Source: Arthrobacter sp. PAMC25564 (GTDB lineage: Bacteria; Actinomycetota; Actinomycetes; Actinomycetales; Micrococcaceae). Taken from it: a DNA stretch of 64,000 bases. Both the position numbers and the translations under genes were made by a program. Positions 33,175 through 40,654 of this stretch are shown here, one piece after another. The notes beneath the pieces are model-generated. The model had not been told where the DNA came from, ran no database searches, and saw only the letters and a list, made by a program, of their open reading frames with translations. Position 1 is the first letter of the stretch; every line of letters begins with the position of its first letter. Where the stretch lies: assembly GCF_004798705.1 (NCBI RefSeq), contig NZ_CP039290.1, forward strand, positions 3,162,001 to 3,226,000, read 5' to 3'.

Positions 33175-34845
33175 AGTTTTAGTTGTTTTGCCAGCGGAGG
33201 AGTTTGGTGCGGATGGTCCGCAGGCCCCAGGAGATGAGCATGGTGCCGGCCACGAGGATGATCAGGGTCGCGAAGTACTGGTCCATGCGGAAGGCCGCGG
33301 CGAAGTATTGCAGCCGGACACCCAGGCCGCTCTGGCCTGCGATCATTTCCCCGGCCACGGTGGCGAGCATGCCGAAGATGAAGCCCAGTTCCAGGCCTGT
33401 GAAGATCCCCGGCACGGCACCGGGAAGGATGAACTTGGTGAAGGTCTGGTGCTTCTTCGCGCCCAGTACCCGGGCCAGCAGCAACCGTTCCTCCTCGGCG
33501 CTCTGCACGCCGGCGAGGGTGTTGGAAAACACCACGAAGAACGCCAGGCTGAAGGCCAAGGCGATCTTGGATTCCACGCCGATCCCGAACCAGAGCAGGA
33601 AAATCGGAGCCAGGGCAACACGCGGCAGCGCGTTGATCGCCGTGAGGTAAGGCTCGATCACCCGGAGCATAAACGGCGAGGCCGCCAGGGCCAGGGCCGC
33701 GAGCACGCCGGCGACGGAGGCCAGCGCCCACCCGGCGATCGCCCCGGTAAACGTCGAAACGGCGTGGACCGTGATCAGATCGGTGCCCAGCGACTCCCCC
33801 AAGGCTTTCACGATGGCCGAGGGCTGGCCCACATAGATCGGGTTCAGGGTGCCGTTGAGCACCAGCAGCTCCCAGGAGCCGAACATCAGCACGCCCAGGA
33901 CGATCCACCCCAGCGGCACGGCCCACACATAATGCCGGCGCGGAACCAATATCTTCCGGAGCGAGGCCCCGGAGGACTTGGGCCGTTGCCCGGACCGTCC
34001 AGCCTGGGGCCGGTCTGGTCGAGTGCTCAGCGGCGTCATCGTCTGGGGCCCGGGTGCGTTCTTGACGGTCATGATGCCAACTCCTCGCGGAACACGGACC
34101 AGATGTCCTGGTAGTACTTGTGGTAGGTGCTGCTGGACTGCAGCTCGAGTACGTTGCGCGGCCGGGGCAGATCGATCCGGAACTCGGCAATGATCTTGCC
34201 CGGACGGGCCGAGAAAACCAGGATCCGGTCGGCCATCACGATCGCCTCGGCGAGATCGTGGGTTACGAACAAGACCGAACTCTTCTGCTCTTCCCACCGC
34301 TGCAGGAACACGCCCTGCAGCCGCATCCGTGTTTCCGCGTCCAGCGCCGAGAACGGCTCATCCATCAGGATCGTGCCCGGATGGCTGACCAGCGTCCGCG
34401 CCAACGCCGTACGCTGGCGCATCCCGTGTGAGAGCTGGGAGGGATAGGACTTCAGGAATTTGCCGAGCCCGACCGAATCGAGAACCTCCGCAGCACGGTC
34501 CCGAGCCTCGCGCTTGGCGATTCCGCGCAACTCCAACGGCAACGCCACGTTCGCCACCGCAGTACGCCACGGCAACAAACCATCCCGGGCCAGCAGATAC
34601 CCCACATCATGGTTCCCCTCCCGGATCGGCTCCCCGCCCAGGGACACCTCACCCTCCGTAGGACGCACCAGGCCGGCAACCATATTCAGCACCGTCGTCT
34701 TGCCACAGCCCGAAGGACCCACCAGACACACGAACTCACCCGGCGCAACCCTCAGGCTCGTCGTATCCAACGCCAACACCGAACCACCATCCGGCGACTG
34801 GAACGACTGCGACACCCGATCCACCACGATCTCATCACCCGTAAG
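33175..34845. repeat. 1671-bp direct repeat, copy 2
   Basis: This is the second copy of 26656-28326, same orientation, one base different (T at 33187). The 4848 bp between the copies hold the binding protein, SDR, hydrolase and BVMO genes. Recombination between the copies would delete or amplify exactly that 6519-bp unit. Confidence 0.92.
33179..34072 (-). CDS. ABC transporter permease, SsuC/TauC type (copy 2)
   Basis: A 297-residue permease identical to copy 1 except residue 296, which is N instead of D because of the single base change at 33187. It is followed after 56 bp by the BVMO gene, where AAGGA restarts translation. Its own start overlaps the stop of ATPase copy 2 (ATGA). With no binding protein directly beside it, it most likely shares the lipoprotein encoded at 28365-29450. 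Confidence 0.9.
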   Translation of the reverse strand: MTVKNAPGPQTMTPLSTRPDRPQAGRSGQRPKSSGASLRKILVPRRHYVWAVPLGWIVLGVLMFGSWELLVLNGTLNPIYVGQPSAIVKALGESLGTDLITVHAVSTFTGAIAGWALASVAGVLAALALAASPFMLRVIEPYLTAINALPRVALAPIFLLWFGIGVESKIALAFSLAFFVVFSNTLAGVQSAEEERLLLARVLGAKKHQTFTKFILPGAVPGIFTGLELGFIFGMLATVAGEMIAGQSGLGVRLQYFAAAFRMDQYFATLIILVAGTMLISWGLRTIRTKLLRWQNN

Positions 34846-34890
34846 CCGGCCGGTTACGGACGGTGCGGGTCGCTCAACTTGTAAAGACAC
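34069..34890 (-). CDS. ABC transporter ATP-binding protein, SsuB/TauB type (copy 2)
   Basis: A 273-residue ATPase, identical to copy 1 from LTGDEIVVD to the end. The first 15 residues differ (MSLQVERPAPSVTGR). I chose the GTG complementary to 34888-34890 because AAAGGAG lies 6 bases upstream; a longer frame to 35481 crosses the divergent IclR gene and is rejected. It is the first gene of the operon running left to 25722. The two N-termini show that the repeat was joined to two different 5' ends. Confidence 0.9.
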   Translation of the reverse strand: MSLQVERPAPSVTGRLTGDEIVVDRVSQSFQSPDGGSVLALDTTSLRVAPGEFVCLVGPSGCGKTTVLNMVAGLVRPTEGEVSLGGEPIREGNHDVGYLLARDGLLPWRTAVANVALPLELRGIAKREARDRAAEVLDSVGLGKFLKSYPSQLSHGMRQRTALARTLVSHPGTILMDEPFSALDAETRMRLQGVFLQRWEEQKSSVLFVTHDLAEAIVMADRILVFSARPGKIIAEFRIDLPRPRNVLELQSSSTYHKYYQDIWSVFREELAS

Positions 34891-34969
34891 GCTCAGCTCC
34901 TTTGCTGCGTTGCTTTTGACTTCCCCTGACTGTAATGCCGCAATTCGCTTCACAGGAACACCTTTGGGA

Positions 34970-34975
34970 TAGAAT
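34970..34975 (+). promoter_or_regulatory. -10 box of a leaderless iclR mRNA
   Basis: TAGAAT ends 6 nt before the ATG at 34982 and no ribosome site lies between, so transcription should begin at or next to the start codon. Leaderless mRNAs are common in actinobacteria. Confidence 0.55.
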
Positions 34976-34981
34976 TCCTCT

Positions 34982-35719
34982 ATGTCGAACAATTCATCGT
35001 CTGTGGGTAATGCACTGGTACTTCTTCGCCTCTTACAGGAGCGTGATGTCCTCCGGGTCAGTGACGCCGCCGGCGAACTGGGGGTGGCCCGTTCGACTGC
35101 GCATCGCCTGCTGGCGAGCCTGAAGGAGCATGGATTCGCTGTCCAGGACGGAGACAGGTCATACTCCCTTGACCCCCGCCAACGGCATGGGCACCGGGCG
35201 CTGACACCGGAATCACTTGTCCCGATTGCGCGTCCACACCTTGAGTGGCTAGTGGGCAAGACCAATGAAAGTGTGCACCTTATAGTGCCGGAAGGGCAGA
35301 TGGTTCGGGCCATTGACACCGTTGAGGGGACGCAAATGCTCCGCGTGGGAAGCCGTGTTGGCGTCCTGGTTCCAGCCCATACGGCTGCAGCGGGCCTGCT
35401 CTTCCTCAGCGGGATGCCCGTAGAAAGACTCGCCGCGATGTACTCCGATGGTCCTCCGCGCGATTCCGGCGCGAAGACCATCGAAGAATTTCATGCATCG
35501 CTTCAGCTCCACCGGCCCTACGCGGTGTCCCTTGGTCGAGCCGAGCGCGGAGTCAATGCACTGGCGATGCTGGTGACAGACCAGAACAACAATCGGGTGG
35601 CCGCGGTATCTCTGGTCGCTCCGGCGTTTCGCATGCCACCCCAGGGGATGCCGGAGGTAGCTGCGCTGGTCAAGGAATGCGTCCAAAGGATCCATGCGAA
35701 CATCCTCGACCGCGCTTAG
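34982..35719 (+). CDS. IclR-family transcriptional regulator
   Basis: A 245-residue regulator. The N-terminal winged helix reads GNALVLLRLLQERDVLRVSD, then AAGELGVARSTAHRLLASLK. The C-terminal effector domain includes RVGVLVPAHTAAAGLLFLSG. IclR proteins govern many aromatic-compound operons, as repressor or activator. This gene diverges from the ABC-BVMO operon across a 91-bp gap, so it is the prime candidate to control it. Its stop lies 23 bp from the end of the convergent old-yellow-enzyme gene. Confidence 0.88.
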   Translation: MSNNSSSVGNALVLLRLLQERDVLRVSDAAGELGVARSTAHRLLASLKEHGFAVQDGDRSYSLDPRQRHGHRALTPESLVPIARPHLEWLVGKTNESVHLIVPEGQMVRAIDTVEGTQMLRVGSRVGVLVPAHTAAAGLLFLSGMPVERLAAMYSDGPPRDSGAKTIEEFHASLQLHRPYAVSLGRAERGVNALAMLVTDQNNNRVAAVSLVAPAFRMPPQGMPEVAALVKECVQRIHANILDRA

Positions 35720-35742
35720 AGGGGACGTTTCACATAGCGGAA

Positions 35743-36873
35743 TCAATCAACAGATCGCTGGAAGACGCCGCGGCGGGTCTTGATCGCATAACCGTACTGG
35801 GTCGGCCATTCGCGCTCGTATCCAAGTGTCTCTGCGGCATGCCGGAGCCAATATGGGTTGCGGAGCATTTCACGCCCCAGAAAGACGGCGTCCGCCCTAC
35901 CCTCATCGAGGATGTCCTGGGCCTGCCGTGGCTCATTGATGAGCCCCACGGCAGCTGTAGGGATCCGCGCACCAGCCCTGATCGTCTCGGCAAACGGCAC
36001 CTGGTATCCCGGCCCTGCCGTGATGCGTGCATCGGGGACCAGCCCGCCGGACGACACATCGAGGAGGTCGACGCCATGCGCCCTGAGGATGACCGCCAGG
36101 CGCACGCTGTCAGCTACGGACCATCCTTCCCGCGGATCGCTTGGGTTTTCGGACAACCAATCCGTGGCGGAAAGACGGAAAAAGAGCGGGAATTCCGCAG
36201 GCCAAACCGCCCTGACGGCGTCCACTACCTGCAGTGCGAAGCGGGTTCGGTTCTCGAACGACCCGCCGTATTCATCGATACGAGCGTTCGTATGCGGTGA
36301 GAGGAATGAGCCGATGAGGTAGCCATGTGCTCCATGGATCTCCGCAACCTGGAAACCGGCATTGCGGGCGCGGGTGGCGGCCGCCGAAAAGTCCTCCACC
36401 AAGGCGAAGATCTCTTCCCGGCTCAATTCCGCCGGCGCGCGCCAGCGCCCATACGGTATCGCGCTGGGGCCCTTGACCGCCCACCCCCCGTTTTCCGGGG
36501 GCAACTGCGCCCCGGTCAACCAGGGCCGGTCTGATGAAGCCTTGCGCCCAGCATGGGCAAGCTGTATGGCCGGAACGGAGCCAAGTTCGCGGATCACTCG
36601 GGCTATCCGGCCGAACACCTTTTCCTGCTCAGCGTTCCACAACCCGAGATCCCACGGCGTAATGCGACCATCGGGCCGAACAGCCGTGGCCTCCACCATG
36701 ATCAGACCGGCTCCCCCCGCGGCTCTGCTGGCGAGATGGGCAAGATGCCAATCCGTCGGGCACCCTGTTTCCGGCCCGCGGCTCTCCGCCGAGTACATGC
36801 ACATAGGCGACATCCACACGCGATTGGGTATCTCCAAAGTCCTGAGGAGATATGGCTCAAAAAGAGAACTCAC
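35743..36873 (-). CDS. NADH:flavin oxidoreductase, old yellow enzyme (YqjM-like)
   Basis: A 376-residue FMN enzyme. It starts at a GTG (complement of 36871-36873) with GGAG at 7 bases, giving SSLFEPYLLRTLEIPNRVWM. The YqjM-type cysteine is C25 in SPMCMYSA. LAHAGRKAS holds the substrate-binding histidine and EIHGAHGYLIGSFLSPHTN is the family motif. It should reduce activated C=C bonds with NAD(P)H. It converges on the IclR gene and is not part of the BVMO operon, although a role in the same metabolism is possible. Confidence 0.9.
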   Translation of the reverse strand: MSSLFEPYLLRTLEIPNRVWMSPMCMYSAESRGPETGCPTDWHLAHLASRAAGGAGLIMVEATAVRPDGRITPWDLGLWNAEQEKVFGRIARVIRELGSVPAIQLAHAGRKASSDRPWLTGAQLPPENGGWAVKGPSAIPYGRWRAPAELSREEIFALVEDFSAAATRARNAGFQVAEIHGAHGYLIGSFLSPHTNARIDEYGGSFENRTRFALQVVDAVRAVWPAEFPLFFRLSATDWLSENPSDPREGWSVADSVRLAVILRAHGVDLLDVSSGGLVPDARITAGPGYQVPFAETIRAGARIPTAAVGLINEPRQAQDILDEGRADAVFLGREMLRNPYWLRHAAETLGYEREWPTQYGYAIKTRRGVFQRSVD

Positions 36874-37224
36874 TGATCGACTCCTAGTGTCTCGTAAGGT
36901 CCCCGGATGGCACAGAAAAGTGGTTGTGCCGGAACGCGGCGCGCTAGGGATTGCGCGAGGCTCATGGGGATTTCTGAGGACGAGGTCCCCCGTCGAACCA
37001 GCGTGCCATTCAGGTCCCCAGCCGTCCAATACTTAATGAGGGGACGACTTATGCACTCTTGAGAAGAATCTGGGGGAGACCAATGGTTGTGACAGAGCGA
37101 GCCAGGAAGGCCTCGGGTGATGGATGACCGTCCAAAATATGGAGCTCACAGGCGCACCTGCCCTGGCTCGATACTCTGGCTCGCGCCTGGAGGGCTTGCG
37201 TTGCGGTTTTGTCGGCCTCCGCAT
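36874..37224. other. Intergenic region without recognisable gene
   Basis: About 350 bp upstream of the old-yellow-enzyme gene, ending at the transposase remnant. I see no frame with a recognisable protein on either strand and no clear promoter. It probably holds the enzyme's promoter and eroded insertion-sequence DNA. Confidence 0.4.
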
Positions 37225-37400
37225 TTAGGCATAGTTGGTTTGCCTTGCCCGGGAGGGACGGTGTCCGCCGGCGGCGAGTAGGCATCTGAGCCGATAGTTG
37301 GTGAAGTTGCGGAAGCCTCTGGCGATCCGTCTGGTGGTTTCAATGACGCCCTTGATCGCTTCGATGGGCCCGTTGGAGGCACCACCATCGTCATGCGGCA
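37225..37400 (-). pseudogene. C-terminal remnant of an ISL3-family transposase
   Basis: The minus strand reads ASNGPIEAIKGVIETTRRIA, then RGFRNFTNYRLRCLLAAGG and ends TNYA-stop at 37225. This matches the last 50 residues of ISL3-type transposases (SNGPTEAxN...RGFRNFxNYRLRxLLAAGG). The catalytic core is missing. It lies just outside the BVMO segment, with the IS3 fragment (24500-24712) on the other side. Confidence 0.7.
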
Positions 37401-37540
37401 GAAAAGCCCTTTGTCCGGTCTCCCCTCAAGCATCGCTGCATCCTTCCACCGGATCGCTGACGGCGTGGCCCCAGGCCATCGAGTGGCACTTCGGTGGCCT
37501 CGTAATCAAACCTGTCGAGTTCGTTGATCAGCCCTAGAGC

Positions 37541-37893
37541 TGACCGTTGCAGCATGAAACCGGGAGTCTGTGACTCTGAATCTACATATCAGCCGCTCAG
37601 GGCCGGCTTCGCTCGTCCCGCCGTGGAACGGGAAAATTCCTCGGTCGTCCTGTTGTGCGTGCCGGCCCGTCTTGTTCCGGATGCGAAGCGGGCTGATACT
37701 GCTGCTGTGTTCCGGATACGACCCTGGTCTCCCTGTGGTGCCGTGAGCCTGTATGTCAGCCTGGTGGTGGAGAGCCTGTTTCCGCGGGGACCGTGGAATG
37801 TTGCCCATGAGCACGAGCGTCAGATTACTGTTTTTTGCTCTCCTTTCCGGTACACGCTCCCTACTCAACGGCGGCGAAACGGATGGTGAAGCG
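37541..37893 (+). other. Non-coding left end of the IS110-type element, candidate bridge-RNA region
   Basis: About 350 bp with no convincing gene precede the transposase start, while only about 60 bp separate its stop from interrupted host sequence. IS110-group elements have this layout, and their long left non-coding end encodes the bridge (seek) RNA that pairs with target and donor DNA. I cannot fold the region here. The exact left boundary of the element is not visible because the family often lacks terminal inverted repeats. Confidence 0.35.
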
Positions 37894-39135
37894 ATGGATG
37901 TTCTGTATCAACGGTGCGCGGGACTGGATGTGTCCAAGCGGGACGCGAAGGCCTGCGTGCGGATCACGGGCGACCGCGGGAAAACGAGCCAGGAGATCAC
38001 GACATGGGGGGCGATGACGAACGAGGTTAACCGGTTGGCCGACTACCTGCTGGCCCAGGATGTGGGCCTGGTGGTGATTGAGGCGACCGGGGATTACTGG
38101 CGCCAGTTCTACTTTCTGCTCGAAGACAAGGGGCTTAACGTTCAGCTGGTTCATGCCAAAGAGGCAAGGAACGTCCCGGGCCGGAAGACGGACGTTTCCG
38201 ACGCGGCCTGGCTCGCCCAGCTCGGCGCGCACGGCCTACTGCACGCCTGCCTGGTCCCGCCGGAGAACATCCGCCGGCTGCGTGATCTGACCCGGGCCCG
38301 GACCGCGATCACCGATGAACGTTCCCGCGAAGTCCAGCGGCTGGAGAAGATGCTGGAGGATTCCGGGATCAAGCTCTCCTCGATCGCAACAGACATCACC
38401 GGTGTCTCCGGCAGGGCGATGCTCCAGGCCCTGATCGAGGGCCAGAACGACCCTGCCGTGCTGGCCGATCTGGCGAAGAGGGGCATGCGCCGGAAGATCC
38501 CCGCACTGACGGAGGCCCTCACCGGCCGGTTCAACGAACACCACGCGTTCATGGCCCGGCTGTTCCTGGACCGGGTCGATGCCCACACCAAGGACCTCCA
38601 ACGCCTCGATGCCCGCATCGAGGAACAGATGAAGCCTTTTAGCGCCGCCCGGGAACTGCTGGCGACCGTCCCGGGCATCAGCACCCGCACCGCCGAGGTC
38701 ATCATCGCCGAAACCGGGGCCGACATGACCGTCTTTCCCACCGCCGGGCACTTCGCCTCCTGGGGCGGGACGGCGCCCGGGGCCAACGAATCCGCAGGAC
38801 GGGTCAAGTCAACCAAAACAAGACCCGGAAACCGCTACCTCAAACGGGCGCTGGGCACCGCGGCCCTGACGGTCTCCCGCTCCCAAACCACGTATCTCGG
38901 GGCGAAGTACCGGCGCATCAAGTCCCGCCGCGGGCTGATGAAAGCCCTCGTCGCGGTGGAGCATTCCATGCTCATCTCGATCTGGCACATGCTCACCACC
39001 GGAGAGTGCTACGTCGACCCGGGCCCCGACTATTACACCCGCCGCCAGCCGCTGCGCAGCAAAGAAAGAGCCGTTCAACAGCTCGAAAACCTCGGCTATC
39101 AGGTGATCCTCGAGCCTCTGCAACGGACCGGTTAG
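37894..39135 (+). mobile_element. IS110-family DEDD transposase, intact
   Basis: A 413-residue transposase. The N-terminal RuvC-like domain has the acidic residues in AGLDVSKRDAKA, VIEATGDYWR and GRKTDVSDAAWLAQLGAHGLL (D-E-D-D). The C-terminal Transposase_20 region reads LLATVPGISTRTAEVIIAET, then FASWGGTAPGANES and GNRYLKRALG with the essential serine in NES. The frame is complete, so the element may still be active. The ATG at 37894 is preferred to an upstream in-frame ATG because the family begins MDVLYQRCAGLDV-like. It has interrupted the integrase gene to its right. Confidence 0.9.
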
Positions 39136-39189
39136 GGCCATACCCGCACCGTCAACAACCTGCCCCGGGCGCACCCATCCCACGTCACC

Positions 39190-39596
39190 ACAATTTTCGC
39201 GTCAGTGGACCGGCCCTTGGTCTGCATGGCCTTGATCCAAAACGTCAGGTGCCGGTAATCAAGCTTGTCCACGGGAGGGTGCTCGATGACACCGGCGATG
39301 TGCAGCTTCAGCAGGGTCTGATATGAGTGCACTGTGCCAACTGAAGGCCGAACCAGAAGGTCGATGTGCTCTTGGATCACGGCCGCGACGGTGGGTGCTT
39401 TGGTCTGGTTCGCGATCATCGCATGCTGGGCAATCTCAAAGGATTGGTTGTTGGCGTCAAGGAGGCGCTTCAGCGTCTGGGCCTCAGCCGACGTCGCTTG
39501 GGTAATCCCCTCTTGCTTTCGCGTCTCGGGGTTCCGCCAGCGGACCGTATAGGACGTGGATCCATCTGATTTTTTTCGTTCCCAAATGCTGGCCAT
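39190..39596 (-). pseudogene. Tyrosine-type integrase, N-terminal fragment cut by the IS110 element
   Basis: From the ATG complementary to 39594-39596 the minus strand encodes MASIWERKKSDGSTSYTVRW and continues through RKQEGITQATSAEAQTLKRL to WIKAMQTKGRSTDAK. This is the Arm-type DNA-binding and SAM-like core-binding part of an actinobacterial phage/ICE integrase. The match ends near 39195, where IS-derived sequence takes over, and the catalytic domain is missing. The gene starts 89 bp from the 3' end of tRNA-Leu, the usual position for an integrase of an element inserted in that tRNA. Confidence 0.8.
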
Positions 39597-39684
39597 ACCG
39601 AAGATTCCAGGCTTCGTGTGCACACATTTCGAGTTTTTGTGCACACGCTGAGGCCTAAAACCGCGTTGACCTGCGGAAACACTG

Positions 39685-39766
39685 TGCCCGAGGTGGGACT
39701 CGAACCCACACACCTTTCGATACCGCATTTTGAGTGCGGCGCGTCTGCCAATTCCGCCACTCGGGC
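39685..39766 (-). tRNA. tRNA-Leu, anticodon CAA
   Basis: An 82-nt tRNA on the minus strand. The acceptor stem pairs GCCCGAG with CTCGGGC, followed by discriminator A. The anticodon stem CCGCA/TGCGG holds the loop CTCAAAA, so the anticodon is CAA (reads UUG). The T arm contains GGTTCGAGTCCC. A long variable arm is present, as expected for tRNA-Leu. CCA is not encoded. Its 3' end faces the integrase fragment, and it marks the border between accessory and core DNA. Confidence 0.95.
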
Positions 39767-39969
39767 GCGGAGTACACCGGTAACATTCGCGGCGCCACGG
39801 TGTTGTGAGCAACGCGATCGCTTCCAGTGCGCGGAATTACTCTACATGCAGATAGGCTGAATTCCAGAATCGCGCCAGTGACGCCGCATCGAACCAGACC
39901 GGCCAAAGTACACCAGCGGACAAAACCTATGATGGTCTAGTCCCGCCGTACCCTTACAAGGAGTTCCAC

Positions 39970-40575
39970 GTGTCAGATCAGACGGAGTCCAACCCCACGT
40001 CCAAGCCGGCGCGCCGCGTTGTCGTCGCCGAGGATGAAACCCTCATCCGGCTGGACATCATTGAAATCCTGCGGGGCGAGGGCTATGACGTCGTCGGCGA
40101 GGCCGACAACGGCGAGAAGGCCGTGCAGCTCGCCGAGGAACTCAAGCCGGACCTGGTCCTGATGGACGTCAAGATGCCCGTCATGGACGGCATCTCGGCC
40201 GCCGAGAAGATCGTCAAGGCCCGCATTGCCCCGGTGGTCCTGCTCACCGCCTTCAGCCAGAAGGAACTCGTGGAGCGTGCCCGCGACGCCGGCGCCATGG
40301 CCTACGTCGTCAAGCCGTTCACCCCCGCCGACCTCATCCCGGCACTCGAGATCGCGTTGTCCCGCCACGAGGAAATCAAGGCCCTCGAAAGCGAAGTCAC
40401 CGATCTGCAGGAGCAGTTCGCCACCCGGAAGCTCGTGGAGCGCGCCAAGAGCCTGCTCACCACCAAGATGGGCCTGACCGAGCCGGAAGCCTTCCGCTGG
40501 ATCCAGAAAACCTCGATGGACCGCCGCCTGAGCATGCGCGAGGTCGCGGAGACCATCATCAACCAGGTCAACTAG
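39970..40575 (+). CDS. pdtaR: ANTAR-domain response regulator, PdtaR-like
   Basis: A 201-residue response regulator. The receiver domain has VVVAEDETLIR, the phosphorylation site D66 in LVLMDVKMP, and the conserved lysine in AYVVKPF. A C-terminal ANTAR domain follows (LVERAKSLLTTKMGLTEPEA, then RWIQKTSMDRRLSMREVAE), which binds RNA hairpins to prevent transcription termination. It is the actinobacterial homologue of Mycobacterium Rv1626, whose partner kinase PdtaS is encoded elsewhere. AAGGAG at 7 bases supports the GTG start. It is the first core gene after the tRNA. Confidence 0.9.
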   Translation: MSDQTESNPTSKPARRVVVAEDETLIRLDIIEILRGEGYDVVGEADNGEKAVQLAEELKPDLVLMDVKMPVMDGISAAEKIVKARIAPVVLLTAFSQKELVERARDAGAMAYVVKPFTPADLIPALEIALSRHEEIKALESEVTDLQEQFATRKLVERAKSLLTTKMGLTEPEAFRWIQKTSMDRRLSMREVAETIINQVN

Positions 40576-40592
40576 CACCCGGCACCAGCAGC

Positions 40593-40633
40593 AAAAGGGA
40601 GGGTCCCCGCCAGCGGCGGGGACCCTCCCTTTT
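40593..40633. terminator. Strong bidirectional terminator between pdtaR and pyk
   Basis: A 19-bp stem (AAAAGGGAGGGTCCCCGCC, 40593-40611, with 40615-40633) around a 3-nt loop, with A-run and T-run ends so that it works in both directions. It lies between convergent genes. Confidence 0.92.
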
Positions 40634-40654
40634 CAGCGTGAAGCCAGGCTTGAA

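Noticed and set aside
31152..34190. A 1012-codon minus-strand frame spanning permease copy 2 and the BVMO
   Set aside because: Only the part after the ATG at 33122 resembles BVMOs and has a ribosome site; the upstream part is the wrong frame of the permease gene.
34069..35481. ATPase copy 2 extended to 470 codons
   Set aside because: The extension is antisense to the IclR gene; the GTG at 34890 with AAAGGAG upstream gives a normal 273-residue ATPase.
1..39684. A second copy of the tRNA-Leu 3' end as the far attachment site
   Set aside because: I looked by eye for the end sequence TGCCCGAGGTGGGACTCGAA and found no second copy in the window; it may lie further left or be lost.
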